Assembly (NCBI RefSeq): GCF_000148645.1
Contig: NC_014541.1
Span: 186,001-250,000 of the forward strand
Direction of reading: 5' to 3'
Source: Ferrimonas balearica DSM 9799
GTDB lineage: Bacteria > Pseudomonadota > Gammaproteobacteria > Enterobacterales > Shewanellaceae
DNA: 64,000 nt
Of the stretch, positions 39,475 to 50,823 are shown piece after piece. Position numbers and translations under genes: made by a program. Positions within the stretch are counted from its first letter, which is position 1, and each line of letters opens with the position of its first letter. The notes under the pieces were generated by a model that saw nothing but the letters and a program-made list of their open reading frames with translations, had not been told where the DNA came from and did not search any database.

Positions 39475-41802
39475 TTAACGGCGCTTTTTGGCGTTGGCAA
39501 AGGCGTCCGCGAAGGCGCCGGACAGGCCGCCACCGGCCGGGTCGGACTGGCGTGCCGGGCGGGACTCTTTACGGGGTTGCCGGGTGGGACGATCCTGACC
39601 ACCGCTGCGTTGGCTGCGGGCTTCACCGGGTTGGTCATCCAGGCGCATGGAGAGGCCGATACGCTGACGCGGAACGTCCACCTCCATCACTTTCACCTTC
39701 ACCACGTCGCCGGCTTTCACTACGGTGCGCGGGTCTTCAACGAATTTGTTGGAGAGGGCGCTGATGTGCACCAGACCGTCCTGATGCACACCGATGTCCA
39801 CAAAGGCGCCAAAGTTGGCCACGTTGGTCACCACCCCTTCCAGCACCATGCCAGGCTCCAGATCGGACACCTTCTCCACCCCTTCAGCAAAGGCGGCGGT
39901 TTCGAACTGGCCGCGGGGGTCGCGTCCCGGTTTATCCAGCTCCTTCAGGATGTCGTTGACGGTGGGCAGACCGAAGCGTTCGTCGGTAAAGTCACCGGCG
40001 CGCAGGGATTGCAGCACACCGGAGTTACCCACCAGTTCCGCCACGGCGACGCCGGTGTGGGCGCTGATCTTTTTCACCACCGGATAGGCTTCCGGGTGCA
40101 CGCCGGAGCCGTCCAGTGGATTGTCGCCTCCGGCGATGCGGAGGAAGCCGGCGCACTGTTCGTAGGCTTTCGGGCCGAGGCGCGCCACTTTCAGCAGCTG
40201 CTTGCGGTTGGTGAAGCGGCCATGCTCATCGCGGAACTGGACAATGTTCTGCGCCAGGGTGCGGCTGAGGCCAGCCACCCGGGTCAGCAGGGGCACTGAG
40301 GCGGTGTTGAGATCGACCCCGACGCCGTTTACGCAATCTTCCACCACCGCATCCAGGGAACGGGCCAGCTGGGTCTGGCTGACGTCATGCTGGTACTGGC
40401 CGACGCCGATGGACTTGGGTTCAATCTTCACCAGCTCTGCCAGCGGGTCCTGCAGGCGGCGGCCGATGGAAACGGCGCCCCGCAGAGCCACATCCAGGGT
40501 TGGGAACTCCAGTGCTGCGGTTTCGGAAGCGGAGTACACCGAGGCGCCCGCTTCGCTCACCATCACCTTGGTGAGGCCCGGCTTCTTCAGTGCTTTGATC
40601 AGTTCACCGGCCAGCTTGTCGGTCTCCCGCGAGGCGGTGCCGTTGCCCACGGCAATCAGCTCAACCTGATGCTGGTTGACCAGCTTGGCCAGGACGGTGA
40701 GGGCGTCATTCCAGCGTTTTTGCGGGGCGTGGGGGTAGATGGTGTCGGTGGCCACCAGTTTGCCGGTGCCGTCCACCACCGCCACTTTGCAGCCGGTACG
40801 CAGGCCGGGGTCGAGGGCCAGGGTGGGGCGCATGCCGGCCGGGGCGGCCATCAGCAGGTCTGAGAGGTTCTCAGCAAACACCTTGATGGCGTCCGCTTCG
40901 GCGCGCTCACGCAGGTCACCCAGCAACTCGGTTTCCATCGCCAGACTGATCTTGACCCGCCAGGTCCACTGGCACAGCTGCTGCAGCCAGCGCTCACCCG
41001 GTTGGTTGCCGGTGGGGATAGCAAAGTGTTGGGCGATGATCTGCTCGCAGTAGGAGCTGCGGTCACCCTCCTCTTTATTGGGGTCGGCCTCCAGAGACAG
41101 GGCCAGAACCCCCTCGTTGCGGCCGCGCAGCATTGCCAGAGTGCGGTGCGAGGGCACTTTGGCCCAGGGCTCGGCGTGGTCAAAGTAATCCTGGAACTTG
41201 GCGCCGTTGCTCTCCTGCCCGCTGATCACCTGGCTCTTCAGGTGGGCATTCTGCTGCAGGTGCTGGCGGATTTTGGCCAGCAGGGTGGCGTCCTCGGCAA
41301 AGCGTTCCATCAGGATGGCGCGGGCGCCGTCCAGAACGGCCTTGGTGGTGTCGAAACCGGCCTCGGCATTGAGGTAGGCGCTGGCGCTCTGTTCCGGGTC
41401 CTGGCTGGGGTTCTCAAACAGGCTGTCGGCCAGCGGCAGCAAACCCGCCTCGATGGCGATCTGCCCTTTGGTGCGGCGTTTGGGTTTGTAAGGCAGGTAG
41501 AGGTCTTCCAGTGCGGTCTTGGTGTCGGCCGCTTCGATGGCCGCCCGCAGGCTGTCGCTCAGTTTGCCCTGCTCGTCGATGGATTTGAGGATGCTCTGGC
41601 GACGATCAGACAGTTCACGCAGGTAACCGAGTCGGGTTTCCAGGGTGCGCAGCTGGGTGTCATCGAGGGTGCCGGTCACCTCTTTGCGGTAACGGGCAAT
41701 AAAGGGCACGGTCGCGCCGTCGTCGAGCAGAGTGATGGCCGCTTGTACCTGTTGCGGCCGGACGCCCAACTCCTGGGCGATAAGGTGTGAAATCGGTTCC
41801 AT
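39475..41802 (-). CDS. tex: Tex/YhgF, S1-domain transcription accessory protein
   Basis: A 775-residue nucleic-acid-binding protein that affects transcription elongation and resembles eukaryotic Spt6. The N-terminus ([35 protein letters not shown]) is the Tex signature. A YqgF-like nuclease fold ([20 protein letters not shown]), a helix-hairpin-helix ([15 protein letters not shown]) and a C-terminal S1 domain ([20 protein letters not shown]) follow, then a basic tail. ATG 41802 fits the family start; the in-frame GTG at 41823 would add 7 residues. It is divergent from greB. Confidence 0.96.
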   Translation of the reverse strand: MEPISHLIAQELGVRPQQVQAAITLLDDGATVPFIARYRKEVTGTLDDTQLRTLETRLGYLRELSDRRQSILKSIDEQGKLSDSLRAAIEAADTKTALEDLYLPYKPKRRTKGQIAIEAGLLPLADSLFENPSQDPEQSASAYLNAEAGFDTTKAVLDGARAILMERFAEDATLLAKIRQHLQQNAHLKSQVISGQESNGAKFQDYFDHAEPWAKVPSHRTLAMLRGRNEGVLALSLEADPNKEEGDRSSYCEQIIAQHFAIPTGNQPGERWLQQLCQWTWRVKISLAMETELLGDLRERAEADAIKVFAENLSDLLMAAPAGMRPTLALDPGLRTGCKVAVVDGTGKLVATDTIYPHAPQKRWNDALTVLAKLVNQHQVELIAVGNGTASRETDKLAGELIKALKKPGLTKVMVSEAGASVYSASETAALEFPTLDVALRGAVSIGRRLQDPLAELVKIEPKSIGVGQYQHDVSQTQLARSLDAVVEDCVNGVGVDLNTASVPLLTRVAGLSRTLAQNIVQFRDEHGRFTNRKQLLKVARLGPKAYEQCAGFLRIAGGDNPLDGSGVHPEAYPVVKKISAHTGVAVAELVGNSGVLQSLRAGDFTDERFGLPTVNDILKELDKPGRDPRGQFETAAFAEGVEKVSDLEPGMVLEGVVTNVANFGAFVDIGVHQDGLVHISALSNKFVEDPRTVVKAGDVVKVKVMEVDVPRQRIGLSMRLDDQPGEARSQRSGGQDRPTRQPRKESRPARQSDPAGGGLSGAFADAFANAKKRR

Positions 41803-41905
41803 GGTGTCAATACTTGCGTTCACCCGCGCCGGCGGGATACAAACGGAAAAATGACGGTCACCTTAGCACAGGGACCGCGGCGATTTTTAACGGATTTTTG
41901 TGGCA

Positions 41906-42391
41906 ATGAAAAAGGCAGATCTGATCACCAAGGATGGCTGGAACGCGCTGGAAGCGGAACTGAAATATCTGTGGAAGGAGGAGCGCCCCCGGGTGACTCA
42001 GTCGGTTTCTGAGGCGGCCGCGTTGGGCGACCGCAGTGAAAATGCCGAGTACATCTATGGTAAGAAGCGCCTGCGCGAGATCGACCGACGGGTTCGGTTC
42101 CTGTCCAAACGGATGGAGGTGTTGCGGGTGGTGGAGCCGGATCCGCGCCAGGAGGGCAAGGTCTATTTCGGCGCCTGGGTGGAACTTGAGAACGATGATG
42201 GCGACAAAAAACGGTACCGTTTGGTTGGCCCGGACGAGTTTGACGTTAAGGTGGGTAAGATAAGCATCGACTCACCACTGGCTCGTGCCCTGTTGGGAAA
42301 AGCCGTGGATGACGAGGTTAAAGTGCGCACGCCGAACGGTGACCAACTGTTTTATATTAATGAGATACGCTACAGGGCGTTCGAGGACTGA
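41906..42391 (+). CDS. greB: GreB, transcription elongation factor
   Basis: A 161-residue factor that stimulates RNA cleavage by backtracked RNA polymerase. The coiled-coil tip holds the acidic pair in LGDRSENAEYIYGKKRLREIDRRVRFL. The C-terminal FKBP-like domain (YFGAWVELENDDGDKKRYRLVG, ISIDSPLARALLGK) follows. The EERPRVTQSVSEAAALGD stretch and basic coiled coil are closer to GreB than GreA. Start ATG 41906 rather than GTG 41900. It precedes ompR by 12 bp and is probably in the same operon. Confidence 0.95.
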   Translation: MKKADLITKDGWNALEAELKYLWKEERPRVTQSVSEAAALGDRSENAEYIYGKKRLREIDRRVRFLSKRMEVLRVVEPDPRQEGKVYFGAWVELENDDGDKKRYRLVGPDEFDVKVGKISIDSPLARALLGKAVDDEVKVRTPNGDQLFYINEIRYRAFED

Positions 42392-42403
42392 GGGAGATAA
42401 GGG

Positions 42404-43126
42404 ATGAATCAGGAGACGACAAAGGTCCTGGTGGTGGATGACGATATGCGCCTGCGCAACCTGCTGGAGCGCTATCTGGTGGAGCAGGGGTTCCAGGTGC
42501 GTTCCGCCGCCGATTCCGAGCAGATGGACCGCCATCTGGAGCGGGAGAACTTCCACCTGTTGGTGCTCGACCTGATGTTGCCCGGTGAGGATGGCCTCTC
42601 CATCTGTCGCCGCCTGCGCCAAAAGGGCAATGAAATCCCCATCGTGATGCTGACCGCCAAGGGCGATGAAGTGGACCGCATCATCGGCCTCGAACTGGGT
42701 GCCGACGACTACCTGCCCAAGCCGTTTAACCCCCGTGAGCTGCTGGCCCGTATCAAGGCGGTGCTGCGTCGCCGCCCCGCCGAAGTGCCCGGTGCGCCCT
42801 CTCAGGAGGAGGCGGAGGTGGTGTTTGGCCAGTACCGGCTCAACCTCGCCACCCGTGAGATGTACAAAGGTGATGAGCCGGTGTCGCTCACCTCGGGTGA
42901 ATTCGCGGTTCTCAAGGTGCTGGTCAGCAACCCGCGTGAACCGATGAGCCGTGACAAGCTGATGAACCAGGCCCGGGGCCGGGATTACAGTGCGCTGGAA
43001 CGTTCCATCGATGTGCAGGTGTCGCGCCTGCGCCGCCTGATCGAAGATGACCCGTCCAACCCGCGCTATATCCAGACCGTGTGGGGCCTGGGCTACGTGT
43101 TCGTACCGGACGGCAGTGCCCGCTAG
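42404..43126 (+). CDS. ompR: OmpR, two-component response regulator
   Basis: A 240-residue regulator with a receiver domain ([18 protein letters not shown]; phosphorylated Asp in [15 protein letters not shown]; Lys in YLPKPFNP) and a winged-helix DNA-binding domain ([48 protein letters not shown]). It is very close to E. coli OmpR and controls envelope genes in response to osmotic or acid stress. The envZ GTG overlaps its TAG. Confidence 0.97.
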   Translation: MNQETTKVLVVDDDMRLRNLLERYLVEQGFQVRSAADSEQMDRHLERENFHLLVLDLMLPGEDGLSICRRLRQKGNEIPIVMLTAKGDEVDRIIGLELGADDYLPKPFNPRELLARIKAVLRRRPAEVPGAPSQEEAEVVFGQYRLNLATREMYKGDEPVSLTSGEFAVLKVLVSNPREPMSRDKLMNQARGRDYSALERSIDVQVSRLRRLIEDDPSNPRYIQTVWGLGYVFVPDGSAR

Positions 43127-44439
43127 TGCGTTGGCGATTACTGCCCCGCAGTAACTTTGGCCAGACGGTACTGCTGATTGGCTGCCTGTTGTTGATCAAC
43201 CAGCTGGTCTCCTATGTGTCGGTGGCGGTCTACGTGATCAAGCCATCGACTCAGCAGATCAACCAGCTGTTGGCCCGCCAGGTGGAGCTGGTGTTCCGTG
43301 ACCTGCAGCTGGACCTCGATACCCTGACGCCGCTCGATGCCATCCGCGAAAAGCTCACGGAAGACCAGCATATGGACGCGTTCTCGGTACCCGAAGCCCG
43401 CGCCGAGGGGCTGAACGACGCCACCTACTACCGCATTCTGTCTGACCAGATGAGCGAATACCTCGGCGGGGAAGCGGAAGTGCGCATCGCCGGTGGTGAA
43501 CAGTACCAGATCTGGATCCGCCCCCCTCAGGCGCCACAGATCTGGCTGCGGGTGCCGCTGTCCGGTTTCGACGAGTCCAAGGTCAATCCGCTGACCATCT
43601 ACCTGATGGTGATCGGGGCGCTGTCGGTACTGGGAGGCTGGTGGTTTGCCCGCCTGCAGAGCCGGCCCCTGCGACGGCTGCAACGTGCGGCGCTTCAGGT
43701 ATCCCGGGGACGCTTCCCCAAACCGCTGCCGCTTTCCGGTTCCGCCGAAGTGATGGAAGTGACTAAGGCGTTTAACCAGATGGCCCGCTCCATGGCTGAA
43801 CTGGAAGCGGACCGCAATCTGTTGCTGGCGGGGGTTTCCCATGACTTGCGCACCCCACTGACCCGGATCCGCCTTTCCACTGAGATGATGAGTCAGCAGG
43901 ACGATTTCCTGAAAGAGGGGATTGAAGCGGACATCGACGACATGAACGCCATCATCGATCAGTTCATCGCCTTTATCCGGGGCCACCAGGATGAAGAGAT
44001 GCAGGTGATGAGCGTGGATGAGCTGCTGCAGGATGTGGCTCAGCAGGAGGAGGTTCGTGGCCAGCAGATCGAGCTGGCCCTGGCCGACACCCCCACCATC
44101 AAGCTGCAGCCGGTGGCGATCAAGCGGGTGATCACCAATCTGGTGGAAAACGGCCTGCGCTACGGTAACGGCTGGCTCCGGCTCAGCTCCGGGGTAGAGC
44201 GGGGCTGGGTCTGGTTTAAGGTGGAGGACAACGGGGAGGGCATTCCGCTGGACCGTCTTGATGAACTGTTTCAGCCATTCCAGCAGGGCGACAGCGCACG
44301 CGGTGGTGCTGGCTCTGGCCTGGGGCTGGCCATCGTTCGGCGGATTGTGGACGCGCACGGCGGTGAGATCCACGTGGCTAACCGACCGCAGGGTGGACTG
44401 GAAGCGAAGATTCGATTGCCGCTGGATTCCGGCGAGTAA
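43126..44439 (+). CDS. envZ: EnvZ, osmosensing histidine kinase
   Basis: A 437-residue inner-membrane kinase. Two transmembrane helices (about 17-38 and 160-180) flank a periplasmic domain. A HAMP segment follows, then the HisKA motif [21 protein letters not shown] with the phosphorylated His, and the ATPase domain with N (VENGLRYGN), DNGEG and [11 protein letters not shown] boxes. The start is GTG 43126, overlapping the ompR stop, which gives a protein close to the E. coli length. A terminator follows. Confidence 0.96.
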   Translation: MRWRLLPRSNFGQTVLLIGCLLLINQLVSYVSVAVYVIKPSTQQINQLLARQVELVFRDLQLDLDTLTPLDAIREKLTEDQHMDAFSVPEARAEGLNDATYYRILSDQMSEYLGGEAEVRIAGGEQYQIWIRPPQAPQIWLRVPLSGFDESKVNPLTIYLMVIGALSVLGGWWFARLQSRPLRRLQRAALQVSRGRFPKPLPLSGSAEVMEVTKAFNQMARSMAELEADRNLLLAGVSHDLRTPLTRIRLSTEMMSQQDDFLKEGIEADIDDMNAIIDQFIAFIRGHQDEEMQVMSVDELLQDVAQQEEVRGQQIELALADTPTIKLQPVAIKRVITNLVENGLRYGNGWLRLSSGVERGWVWFKVEDNGEGIPLDRLDELFQPFQQGDSARGGAGSGLGLAIVRRIVDAHGGEIHVANRPQGGLEAKIRLPLDSGE

Positions 44440-44454
44440 GCCTTTGGCCGACAC

Positions 44455-44484
44455 AAAAAAAGCCGCTCATCTGAGCGGCTTTTT
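44455..44484. terminator. Bidirectional terminator between envZ and pckA
   Basis: A stem AGCCGCTCA/TGAGCGGCT flanked by a run of A and a run of T lies between convergent genes. Confidence 0.93.
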
Positions 44485-44501
44485 GCGGTGTTAACCGGGC
44501 A

Positions 44502-46031
44502 TTATGCGCCGGGACCCGCCTTGACGATGGCGTCAGAGACGTCGTATTTGGCGAAGTTCTGCTGGAACTCACTGGCCAGCTGGCGCGCATATTCGTCGTA
44601 CTTGGCGGCGTCGGCCCAGGTCTGCTTGGGGTTGAGCAGACGGGAATCGACACCCGGGATCGCCTTGGGTACGGACAGGTTGAGGATAGGCAGGGCTTCG
44701 GTTTCCACCTCGGCCAGTTCACCGGAAACAATGGCGTCCACGATGGCGCGGGTGGTGGGGATGTCGAAGCGCTGGCCTTCGCCGTAGGGGCCACCGGTCC
44801 AGCCGGTGTTCACCAGATACACCTGGCTGCCGAACTGCTCGATGCGCTCCATCAGCAGTTCCGCGTAGACGCCGGCCGGACGGGGGAAGAAAGGGGCACC
44901 AAAGCAGGTGGAGAAGGTGGACTCGATGGCGGCGCTGGAGCCGATCTCGGTGGAACCCACCTTGGCGGTGTAACCGGACAGGAAGTGGTACGCGGCCGCT
45001 TCCTTGGAGAGCTTCGCCACCGGCGGCAGTACGCCGGACACGTCGCAGGTCAGGAACACCACGGCGCTGGGCTCTGCGCCGCGATTGGCTTCAATGCGCT
45101 GCTCAATGTGCTCAAGCGGGTAGGCGGCCCGGCTGTTCTGGGTTTTGCTGCTGTCGCGGTAGTCCGGGGTGCGCTTGGCATCCAGCACCACGTTTTCCAG
45201 CACGCTGCCAAAACGGATGGCGTCCCAGATCACCGGCTCATTCTTTTGGGACAGGTCGATGCACTTGGCGTAGCAGCCGCCCTCAATGTTGAAGACGCCA
45301 CCGGGGGCCCAACCATGCTCATCGTCGCCAATCAGGAAGCGCTTGGGATCCGCGGAGAGGGTGGTTTTGCCGGTACCGGAGAGACCGAAGAACAGGGTGG
45401 TGTCACCCGCTTCACCGACATTGGCGGAGCAGTGCATCGGCAGCACGCCCTTGGCCGGCAGCAGGAAGTTCTGTACCGAGAACATCGATTTCTTCATCTC
45501 ACCGGCGTAACGCATGCCAGCCAGCAGCACCTTGCGCTCGGCAAAGTTGATGATCACCACGCCATCAGAGTGGGTGCCGTCGCGCTCCGGGTCACACTGG
45601 AAGCTGGGGACATTGAGGATCTGCCACACCGGCTTGTTGGCACGGTTGTAGTGCTCGGGAACGATAAACAGGTTGCGGGCAAACAGCTGGTGCCAGGCGG
45701 TTTCGGTGCGGACACTCAGCGGCAGGTAGTGGTCGTCATCGGCGCCCACTTCCAGTTCGGAGAGAAAGTGATCCTGGCCATCGAGATGGGCTTCAACACG
45801 CTGCCATAACGCGTCGAACTTGCTGGCATCAAAGGGACGGTTGACGTTGCCCCACTCGATGTCGTCGGCGGTGGTCGGCTCCTGCACGATAAAGCGATCC
45901 TTGGGGGAACGGCCGGTGCGGTGGCCGGTTTCCACTACCAGGGCGCCGTTGTCGGCTAGGATGCCTTCCTGGCGTGCCAGGGCGGCCTCAACCAGCTCGG
46001 CGCTGGTGAGGTTTTGCCAGATCACTGACAT
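44502..46031 (-). CDS. pckA: PckA, ATP-dependent phosphoenolpyruvate carboxykinase
   Basis: A 509-residue cytosolic enzyme that converts oxaloacetate and ATP to phosphoenolpyruvate and CO2, the entry to gluconeogenesis. The ATP-binding P-loop is [16 protein letters not shown]. Also present are [12 protein letters not shown] (metal and substrate binding), the IGDDEHGW metal motif, and [20 protein letters not shown]. The length is in the usual range, slightly short at the N-terminus. A perfect CRP site lies about 100 bp upstream, consistent with activation during growth on non-sugar carbon. Confidence 0.97.
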   Translation of the reverse strand: MSVIWQNLTSAELVEAALARQEGILADNGALVVETGHRTGRSPKDRFIVQEPTTADDIEWGNVNRPFDASKFDALWQRVEAHLDGQDHFLSELEVGADDDHYLPLSVRTETAWHQLFARNLFIVPEHYNRANKPVWQILNVPSFQCDPERDGTHSDGVVIINFAERKVLLAGMRYAGEMKKSMFSVQNFLLPAKGVLPMHCSANVGEAGDTTLFFGLSGTGKTTLSADPKRFLIGDDEHGWAPGGVFNIEGGCYAKCIDLSQKNEPVIWDAIRFGSVLENVVLDAKRTPDYRDSSKTQNSRAAYPLEHIEQRIEANRGAEPSAVVFLTCDVSGVLPPVAKLSKEAAAYHFLSGYTAKVGSTEIGSSAAIESTFSTCFGAPFFPRPAGVYAELLMERIEQFGSQVYLVNTGWTGGPYGEGQRFDIPTTRAIVDAIVSGELAEVETEALPILNLSVPKAIPGVDSRLLNPKQTWADAAKYDEYARQLASEFQQNFAKYDVSDAIVKAGPGA

Positions 46032-46130
46032 AGATAACTCCTCGGTCCATTTAGTGAGTAATTCGGGCGATTCAGATCGCCTCTTTATTGGCCAGAAAGT
46101 GTATCTCAGTGTGGCGCCTTACGCGACCAA

Positions 46131-46146
46131 TGTGAGGGCTATCACA
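46131..46146 (-). promoter_or_regulatory. CRP site before pckA
   Basis: TGTGAGGGCTATCACA matches the cAMP-CRP consensus TGTGA-N6-TCACA in both half-sites. It lies 100 bp upstream of the pckA ATG. Downstream of it on the minus strand, TTGGTC and GATACA form a plausible promoter whose start site would be about 44 bp from the CRP centre. Confidence 0.8.
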
Positions 46147-46160
46147 TTATATCCAGTGTA

Positions 46161-46189
46161 AAAAAAGCAGGGCCGAGGCCCTGCTTTTT
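46161..46189 (-). terminator. Terminator after hslO
   Basis: On the minus strand the stem AAAAAGCAGGGCC/GGCCCTGCTTTTT is followed by a T run, 25 bp past the hslO stop and just before the pckA promoter. Confidence 0.9.
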
Positions 46190-46213
46190 GGTTCAGTCGA
46201 TGTTGACTGGCGT

Positions 46214-47074
46214 TCAGTGCTGAGTGGAGGAGACGTCACCGCTGCCCTGACCCAGTGCGCCAATGTCCACCGCATCGAAGCGGTAGTGGGCGCCGCAGTA
46301 GTCACAGTGCATGGCGATCTCGCCTTGCTCTTCCACGATGGAATCCAGCTCGGCGCGGTCGATGGTGGCCAGCGCTGCCAGGCTGCGCTCGCGTGAGCAG
46401 GTGCAGCGGAACTCCACGTCGGACGGCTCGAACACCTGAACCGACTCCTGGTGGTAGAGGCGATGCAGCACCTCTTCGGGGTCCAGGCCGAACAGCTCTT
46501 CCGCCTTGATGGTGTCAGTCAGGCTTTCCAGGTGTTCGAACTCGACGTCGGCGTCGACGTTGCTGGCGGGCATCTCCTGCAGCAGCATGCCGGCGGCTTT
46601 CTCGCCGTTGGCGTGCAGCCACAGGCGGGTGCGCAGCTGTTCAGACTGGGCAAAATACTGCTCCAGACAGCCGGCCAGGGTCGGTTCGGTCAGACCAACC
46701 ACGCCCTGGTAGCGCTCGCCCTCTTTCGGGGTGATGGTGATCACCAGATGGCCCTTGCCGACCATCTGTTGCAGGTCGCCTTCTACCACCTCACCGTCAA
46801 AGCGAGCCACACCGCGCAGTGCTTGGGTGTGGGTGCCGTTAACCACCAGCAGGCGCAGCGGCCCTTCACCCTGGATCTGCACGGCGATCTCACCTTCAAA
46901 TTTGAGGATGGCGGTCAGCAGGGAGGTGGCGGCCACCATTTCGCCCAGCAGACGCTGAACCGGGGCCGGGTAGTCATGGCCGCTCAGCATCTGTTGGTAG
47001 GTATCATTCAGTTGCACCAGTTCGCCGCGGACGTCGGCCTGATCGAACAGGTAGCGATACAGCTTGTCAGTCAT
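46214..47074 (-). CDS. hslO: HslO/Hsp33, redox-regulated chaperone
   Basis: A 286-residue holdase chaperone activated by oxidative unfolding. The N-terminal domain begins [20 protein letters not shown], and the C-terminal redox switch holds four Cys as CTC ([10 protein letters not shown]) and CDYC ([12 protein letters not shown]), which bind zinc when reduced. ATG 47074 gives the family start, 4 bp after the hslR stop; ATG 47086 is an alternative that overlaps hslR by 8 bp. It is the second gene of an hslR-hslO operon. Confidence 0.95.
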   Translation of the reverse strand: MTDKLYRYLFDQADVRGELVQLNDTYQQMLSGHDYPAPVQRLLGEMVAATSLLTAILKFEGEIAVQIQGEGPLRLLVVNGTHTQALRGVARFDGEVVEGDLQQMVGKGHLVITITPKEGERYQGVVGLTEPTLAGCLEQYFAQSEQLRTRLWLHANGEKAAGMLLQEMPASNVDADVEFEHLESLTDTIKAEELFGLDPEEVLHRLYHQESVQVFEPSDVEFRCTCSRERSLAALATIDRAELDSIVEEQGEIAMHCDYCGAHYRFDAVDIGALGQGSGDVSSTQH

Positions 47075-47078
47075 CGTC

Positions 47079-47486
47079 TTACTCATCCTGATTTTTAAAG
47101 CGAAGCAGGGCTCGGCGCTGCTTCTTGTCCGGCCGGCTGGCGCGGGGATCGGCGTCGGCCATCAGGCGACGCTGCTCCGCCCGTTCAGTTCGGCGGGTAA
47201 TACTGGCTTCTGTCTCTTCATACAGGGCCTGGGCCAACGGGGCGCTCAGACGTTTTTCTGACAGCCCCACAATCACCAGTTCCTTCTCATCGTTGCCTTG
47301 CCACAGGGTTAATGTGGCACCAACTTCGATCTTACGTCCCGGTTTGCAGCGCTGGCCATTGACCTGCACTTTGCCGCCACTGATCATCTCCTGCGCCAGG
47401 GCCCGGGTTTTATAAAAACGGGCAGCCCAGAGCCATTTATCGAGACGAACTGCGCTAGCAATCTCTTTTGGTGATGGTTTTGACAC
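47079..47486 (-). CDS. hslR: HslR/Hsp15, S4-domain ribosome rescue protein
   Basis: A 135-residue RNA-binding heat-shock protein that binds 50S subunits carrying a blocked nascent chain. The S4 domain is clear: [20 protein letters not shown], then [18 protein letters not shown]. The C-terminus is a basic tail. It is upstream of hslO in the same operon, as in E. coli. Confidence 0.94.
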   Translation of the reverse strand: MSKPSPKEIASAVRLDKWLWAARFYKTRALAQEMISGGKVQVNGQRCKPGRKIEVGATLTLWQGNDEKELVIVGLSEKRLSAPLAQALYEETEASITRRTERAEQRRLMADADPRASRPDKKQRRALLRFKNQDE

Positions 47487-47697
47487 AGTTAACCCCTAAG
47501 CTTAAAGAACCAAGTGCCACTTGGGAGCCCGTAAAGGGGGCGGACAAGCTAGCATAATCGCCAGTTTTGTGCCATTTCCCCTGTATTGCCCCCGCTTGGC
47601 TTGTTGGGGGGTATGGCGTAAGTTAGCATGACACAAGCACATTTAATGGACATGACCGGTCGCTGACGGTCGGCATGTGGACACAGTTTCCGAAGGC

Positions 47698-48627
47698 ATG
47701 GACTATTCAATCGCGATCCAGCGACTGCTGGCAAAGGTGCCCCAGGCGGCACTGGCCAAAGCCCTTACTCTGGGTTTGGCCCTATACGCCCTGTATCTGG
47801 CGGCGCTGATCACCTGGCAACTGGTGCCGGTGCCTGAACAGACCGGGCCGGCCTGGCGTCCCACCGCCGTGACCAGCTCTGGCGGGGGCGAATCCGCATC
47901 CCTCGATGGCCTGCTTGGCCTCTCCCTGTTTGGCACACCCGATAAAGACCCCAGTGCAAACCAACCGGCCCAACCGGTACAGCGTGACCTCATCACCGAT
48001 GCCCCTAAAACCACCCTGCGTATTCTGCTGACCGGCCTGGTCGCCAGCAGTGTCGAGGAGCGGGGCATTGCCATCATCGAGAGCGGTGGCAGTCAGGAAA
48101 CCTACGGTATCGGTGACAAGATTAAAGGCACCAACGCCAGCCTGCACGAGGTGTACGCTGACCGCGCCATCATTCTTAATCAGGGGCGTTACGAGACTCT
48201 GATGCTGGATGGCGTTGAGTACACCCGCGAGATGACTTCCGAAACCCAGCGACTGAGAGAAACGCCTCAGGCCGAAGTGGATATGCGCGACGATGCGGAA
48301 ACGACTCAGGCGTTGGAAGAGGCGCGTGAAGCGATGCTGGAAGACCCCGGTAAGCTTCAGGACTACCTGGCAATTTCTCCGGTCAAGGACCGGGAATCCG
48401 GTGAGCTTCGTGGCTACCGGCTCAATCCTGGCAAAAACCGCGAGCTGTTTATGCAGTCTGGATTGCAACCAAATGATCTCGCGGTCTCAATGAATGGCTA
48501 TGATCTGACCAATATGGGTGAATCGATGCAGATTCTGTCCCAACTGGCGGATTTGGAAGAAGTATCCCTGATGGTCGAGCGGGAGGGTCAATTGACCGAA
48601 GTCCTGTTCGCTCTGCCCTCACAATAA
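47698..48627 (+). CDS. gspC: GspC, type II secretion inner-membrane connector
   Basis: A 309-residue bitopic protein linking the inner-membrane platform to the GspD secretin. It has one helix near the N-terminus (about residues 23-45), an HR domain (about 105-190, with LLTGLVASSVEERGIAIIESG), and a C-terminal PDZ domain (YRLNPGKNRELFMQSGLQPNDLAVSMNGYDL). I chose ATG 47698; the in-frame GTG 47677 is also possible and neither has a strong ribosome-binding site. It begins the gspC-N operon. Confidence 0.95.
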   Translation: MDYSIAIQRLLAKVPQAALAKALTLGLALYALYLAALITWQLVPVPEQTGPAWRPTAVTSSGGGESASLDGLLGLSLFGTPDKDPSANQPAQPVQRDLITDAPKTTLRILLTGLVASSVEERGIAIIESGGSQETYGIGDKIKGTNASLHEVYADRAIILNQGRYETLMLDGVEYTREMTSETQRLRETPQAEVDMRDDAETTQALEEAREAMLEDPGKLQDYLAISPVKDRESGELRGYRLNPGKNRELFMQSGLQPNDLAVSMNGYDLTNMGESMQILSQLADLEEVSLMVEREGQLTEVLFALPSQ

Positions 48628-48651
48628 AAGAATCAAGGCGAAGGAAGCACA

Positions 48652-50823
48652 ATGACCAACTTGCAGCGTCGACTGCCCTGGGTGCGCAACAGCATTGCCG
48701 CTGGCCTATTGGCCGGTATGGCTGCCTTCGGGGGGCAAGCCCTGGCCGCTGAGGCACAGTACGCAGCCAACTTTAAAGGCACCGACATTCAGGAGTTCAT
48801 CAACATTGTTGGTAAGAACCTGAATCGCACCATCATCGTAGACCCGACGGTGCGCGGGAAGATCAATGTCCGCAGCTATGACCTGCTCAGTGAGGAGCAG
48901 TACTACCAGTTTTTCCTGAGCGTGCTCCAGGTGTACGGCTATGCCGTGGTGGAGATGCCCGGCACCAACATCATCAAAGTGGTGAAGGACAAAGACGCCA
49001 AGGACTCCAACATTCGCGTTGCCGATGACGCTTACCCCGGTGAAGGGGATGAGATGGTCACCCGCATCGTCCCGCTCTACAACGTTGAAGCCAAGCAGTT
49101 GGCGCCGCTGCTGCGCCAGCTCAACAACAACGCTGGCGGCGGTAACGTGGTGAACTACGACCCCTCCAACGTGCTGATGATCACCGGCCGCGCTGCGGTG
49201 GTGAACAAGCTGGTGGAGATCGTGAAGCGGGTTGACCTGCAGGGCGACACCAAGGTGGAGGTGGTTCGCCTTGCCTACGCCTCAGCGGGTGAGATGGTGC
49301 GCATCATTGATGCTCTGTACCGTGGTGGTGGTCAGCAGGCGGCGACCGGTACCGGTTCCGTTCCGAAAGTGGTGGCCGATGAGCGCACCAACTCCGTGGT
49401 GATCTCCGGTGATGAACGTGCCCGTCAGCGCGCCGCTGCGCTGGTGCGTGAGCTGGACCAGGAGATGCAGAACTCCGGTAACACCAAGGTGGTGTACCTC
49501 AAGTACGCCAAAGCGGAAGACCTGCAGGAAGTGCTGTCTGGCTTTGCCGAGAGCCTGCAAACCGAGGAGGGCGGCAGCGCCCAGACCCAGCGTCGTCGCA
49601 ACAACGAAATCACCATCATGGCGCATGCTGACTCCAATGCGCTGGTGATCAATGCCCAGCCGGACCAGATCCAGACCCTGGAGAGCGTGATTCGTCAGCT
49701 CGACATCCGCCGCGCCCAGGTGCTGGTGGAAGCGATCATCGTAGAGATTGCCGAAGGCGACGAAGTGGGCTTTGGTGTGCAGTGGGGCTCCGCTGATGGT
49801 GGTCTGATCCAGTACAACACCTTCGGTACCACCATTGGTGAAGTGGGCGCGGGTATCTGGGATGCCCGTGACGTGCCCGGCACCGAGGTGTGTTCCCCGG
49901 AAGGCGTGTGTACCACCAACCCGGACCAGGACGGTGACATCACCACCCTGGCGGCGGCCCTGTCCAAAGTGAACGGCATGGCCTGGGGTGTGGCGATGGG
50001 CGACTTTGGTGCCCTGATCCAGGCGGTGGCGGCGGACTCCAACTCCAACGTACTGGCGACCCCCTCCATCACCACCCTGGATAACCAGGAAGCGAGCTTT
50101 ATCGTGGGTGACGAGGTGCCGGTGATTACCGGTTCCACCTCCGGCTCCAACAACGACAACCCCTTTACCACCGTTGAGCGTAAAGAGGTGGGGATCAAGC
50201 TGAAAGTGACCCCGCAGATCAACGAAGGCAACGCGGTTCAGCTCGAGATTGAGCAGGAAGTGTCGAACGTTAATGGCCGTACCGCCGTGGACGTGACCTT
50301 CGGTAAGCGCACCCTGACCACCACCGTACTGGCCGACTCCGGCGAAACCGTGGTGCTGGGCGGTCTGCTCAACGAGGACGTGCAGGAGAGTGTGTCCAAG
50401 GTACCGCTGCTGGGAGACATCCCGGTGATTGGCCACCTGTTCAGCTCCACCAGCTCGAAGAAGACCAAGCGTAACCTGATGATCTTCATCAAGCCGACCA
50501 TCATCCGTGATGGCCCGAGCATGACCGGCATCGCCGGCCGCAAGTACAACTACTTCCGTGCCCAGCAGCTTGAGCAGGCTGAGCGAGGCATCAACCTGAT
50601 GCCGAACACTGATGTACCGGTGCTGGACGAATGGGTGGTGCCGGATGGCATGAGCCCAGAGATCCACGACATCCTGATGCGTCACCAGAGTGGCCAGTCC
50701 ATGTCCACGCCGATCCGCGACCAGAATGAGTGGATGCAGAAGGCGCTGGATGGCAGCGCCCAACCGGGTGACAACGCGACCGACGCGAAGGAACAGCCGG
50801 TCGAGGAGAAACAGAATGACTGA
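48652..50823 (+). CDS. gspD: GspD, type II secretion outer-membrane secretin
   Basis: A 723-residue secretin forming the outer-membrane pore. A signal peptide (cleavage near ALA) precedes the N0 domain ([18 protein letters not shown]), N1-N3 repeats, and the secretin core with [17 protein letters not shown] and [16 protein letters not shown]. The C-terminal region past the core (LNLM... through EEKQND) is polar and would contain any pilotin-binding site; no gspS is visible here. It overlaps gspE by 8 bp. Confidence 0.97.
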   Translation: MTNLQRRLPWVRNSIAAGLLAGMAAFGGQALAAEAQYAANFKGTDIQEFINIVGKNLNRTIIVDPTVRGKINVRSYDLLSEEQYYQFFLSVLQVYGYAVVEMPGTNIIKVVKDKDAKDSNIRVADDAYPGEGDEMVTRIVPLYNVEAKQLAPLLRQLNNNAGGGNVVNYDPSNVLMITGRAAVVNKLVEIVKRVDLQGDTKVEVVRLAYASAGEMVRIIDALYRGGGQQAATGTGSVPKVVADERTNSVVISGDERARQRAAALVRELDQEMQNSGNTKVVYLKYAKAEDLQEVLSGFAESLQTEEGGSAQTQRRRNNEITIMAHADSNALVINAQPDQIQTLESVIRQLDIRRAQVLVEAIIVEIAEGDEVGFGVQWGSADGGLIQYNTFGTTIGEVGAGIWDARDVPGTEVCSPEGVCTTNPDQDGDITTLAAALSKVNGMAWGVAMGDFGALIQAVAADSNSNVLATPSITTLDNQEASFIVGDEVPVITGSTSGSNNDNPFTTVERKEVGIKLKVTPQINEGNAVQLEIEQEVSNVNGRTAVDVTFGKRTLTTTVLADSGETVVLGGLLNEDVQESVSKVPLLGDIPVIGHLFSSTSSKKTKRNLMIFIKPTIIRDGPSMTGIAGRKYNYFRAQQLEQAERGINLMPNTDVPVLDEWVVPDGMSPEIHDILMRHQSGQSMSTPIRDQNEWMQKALDGSAQPGDNATDAKEQPVEEKQND

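Noticed and set aside
49282-50763. A 493-codon open frame on the minus strand
   Set aside because: It is the antisense shadow of gspD, which has full secretin signatures.
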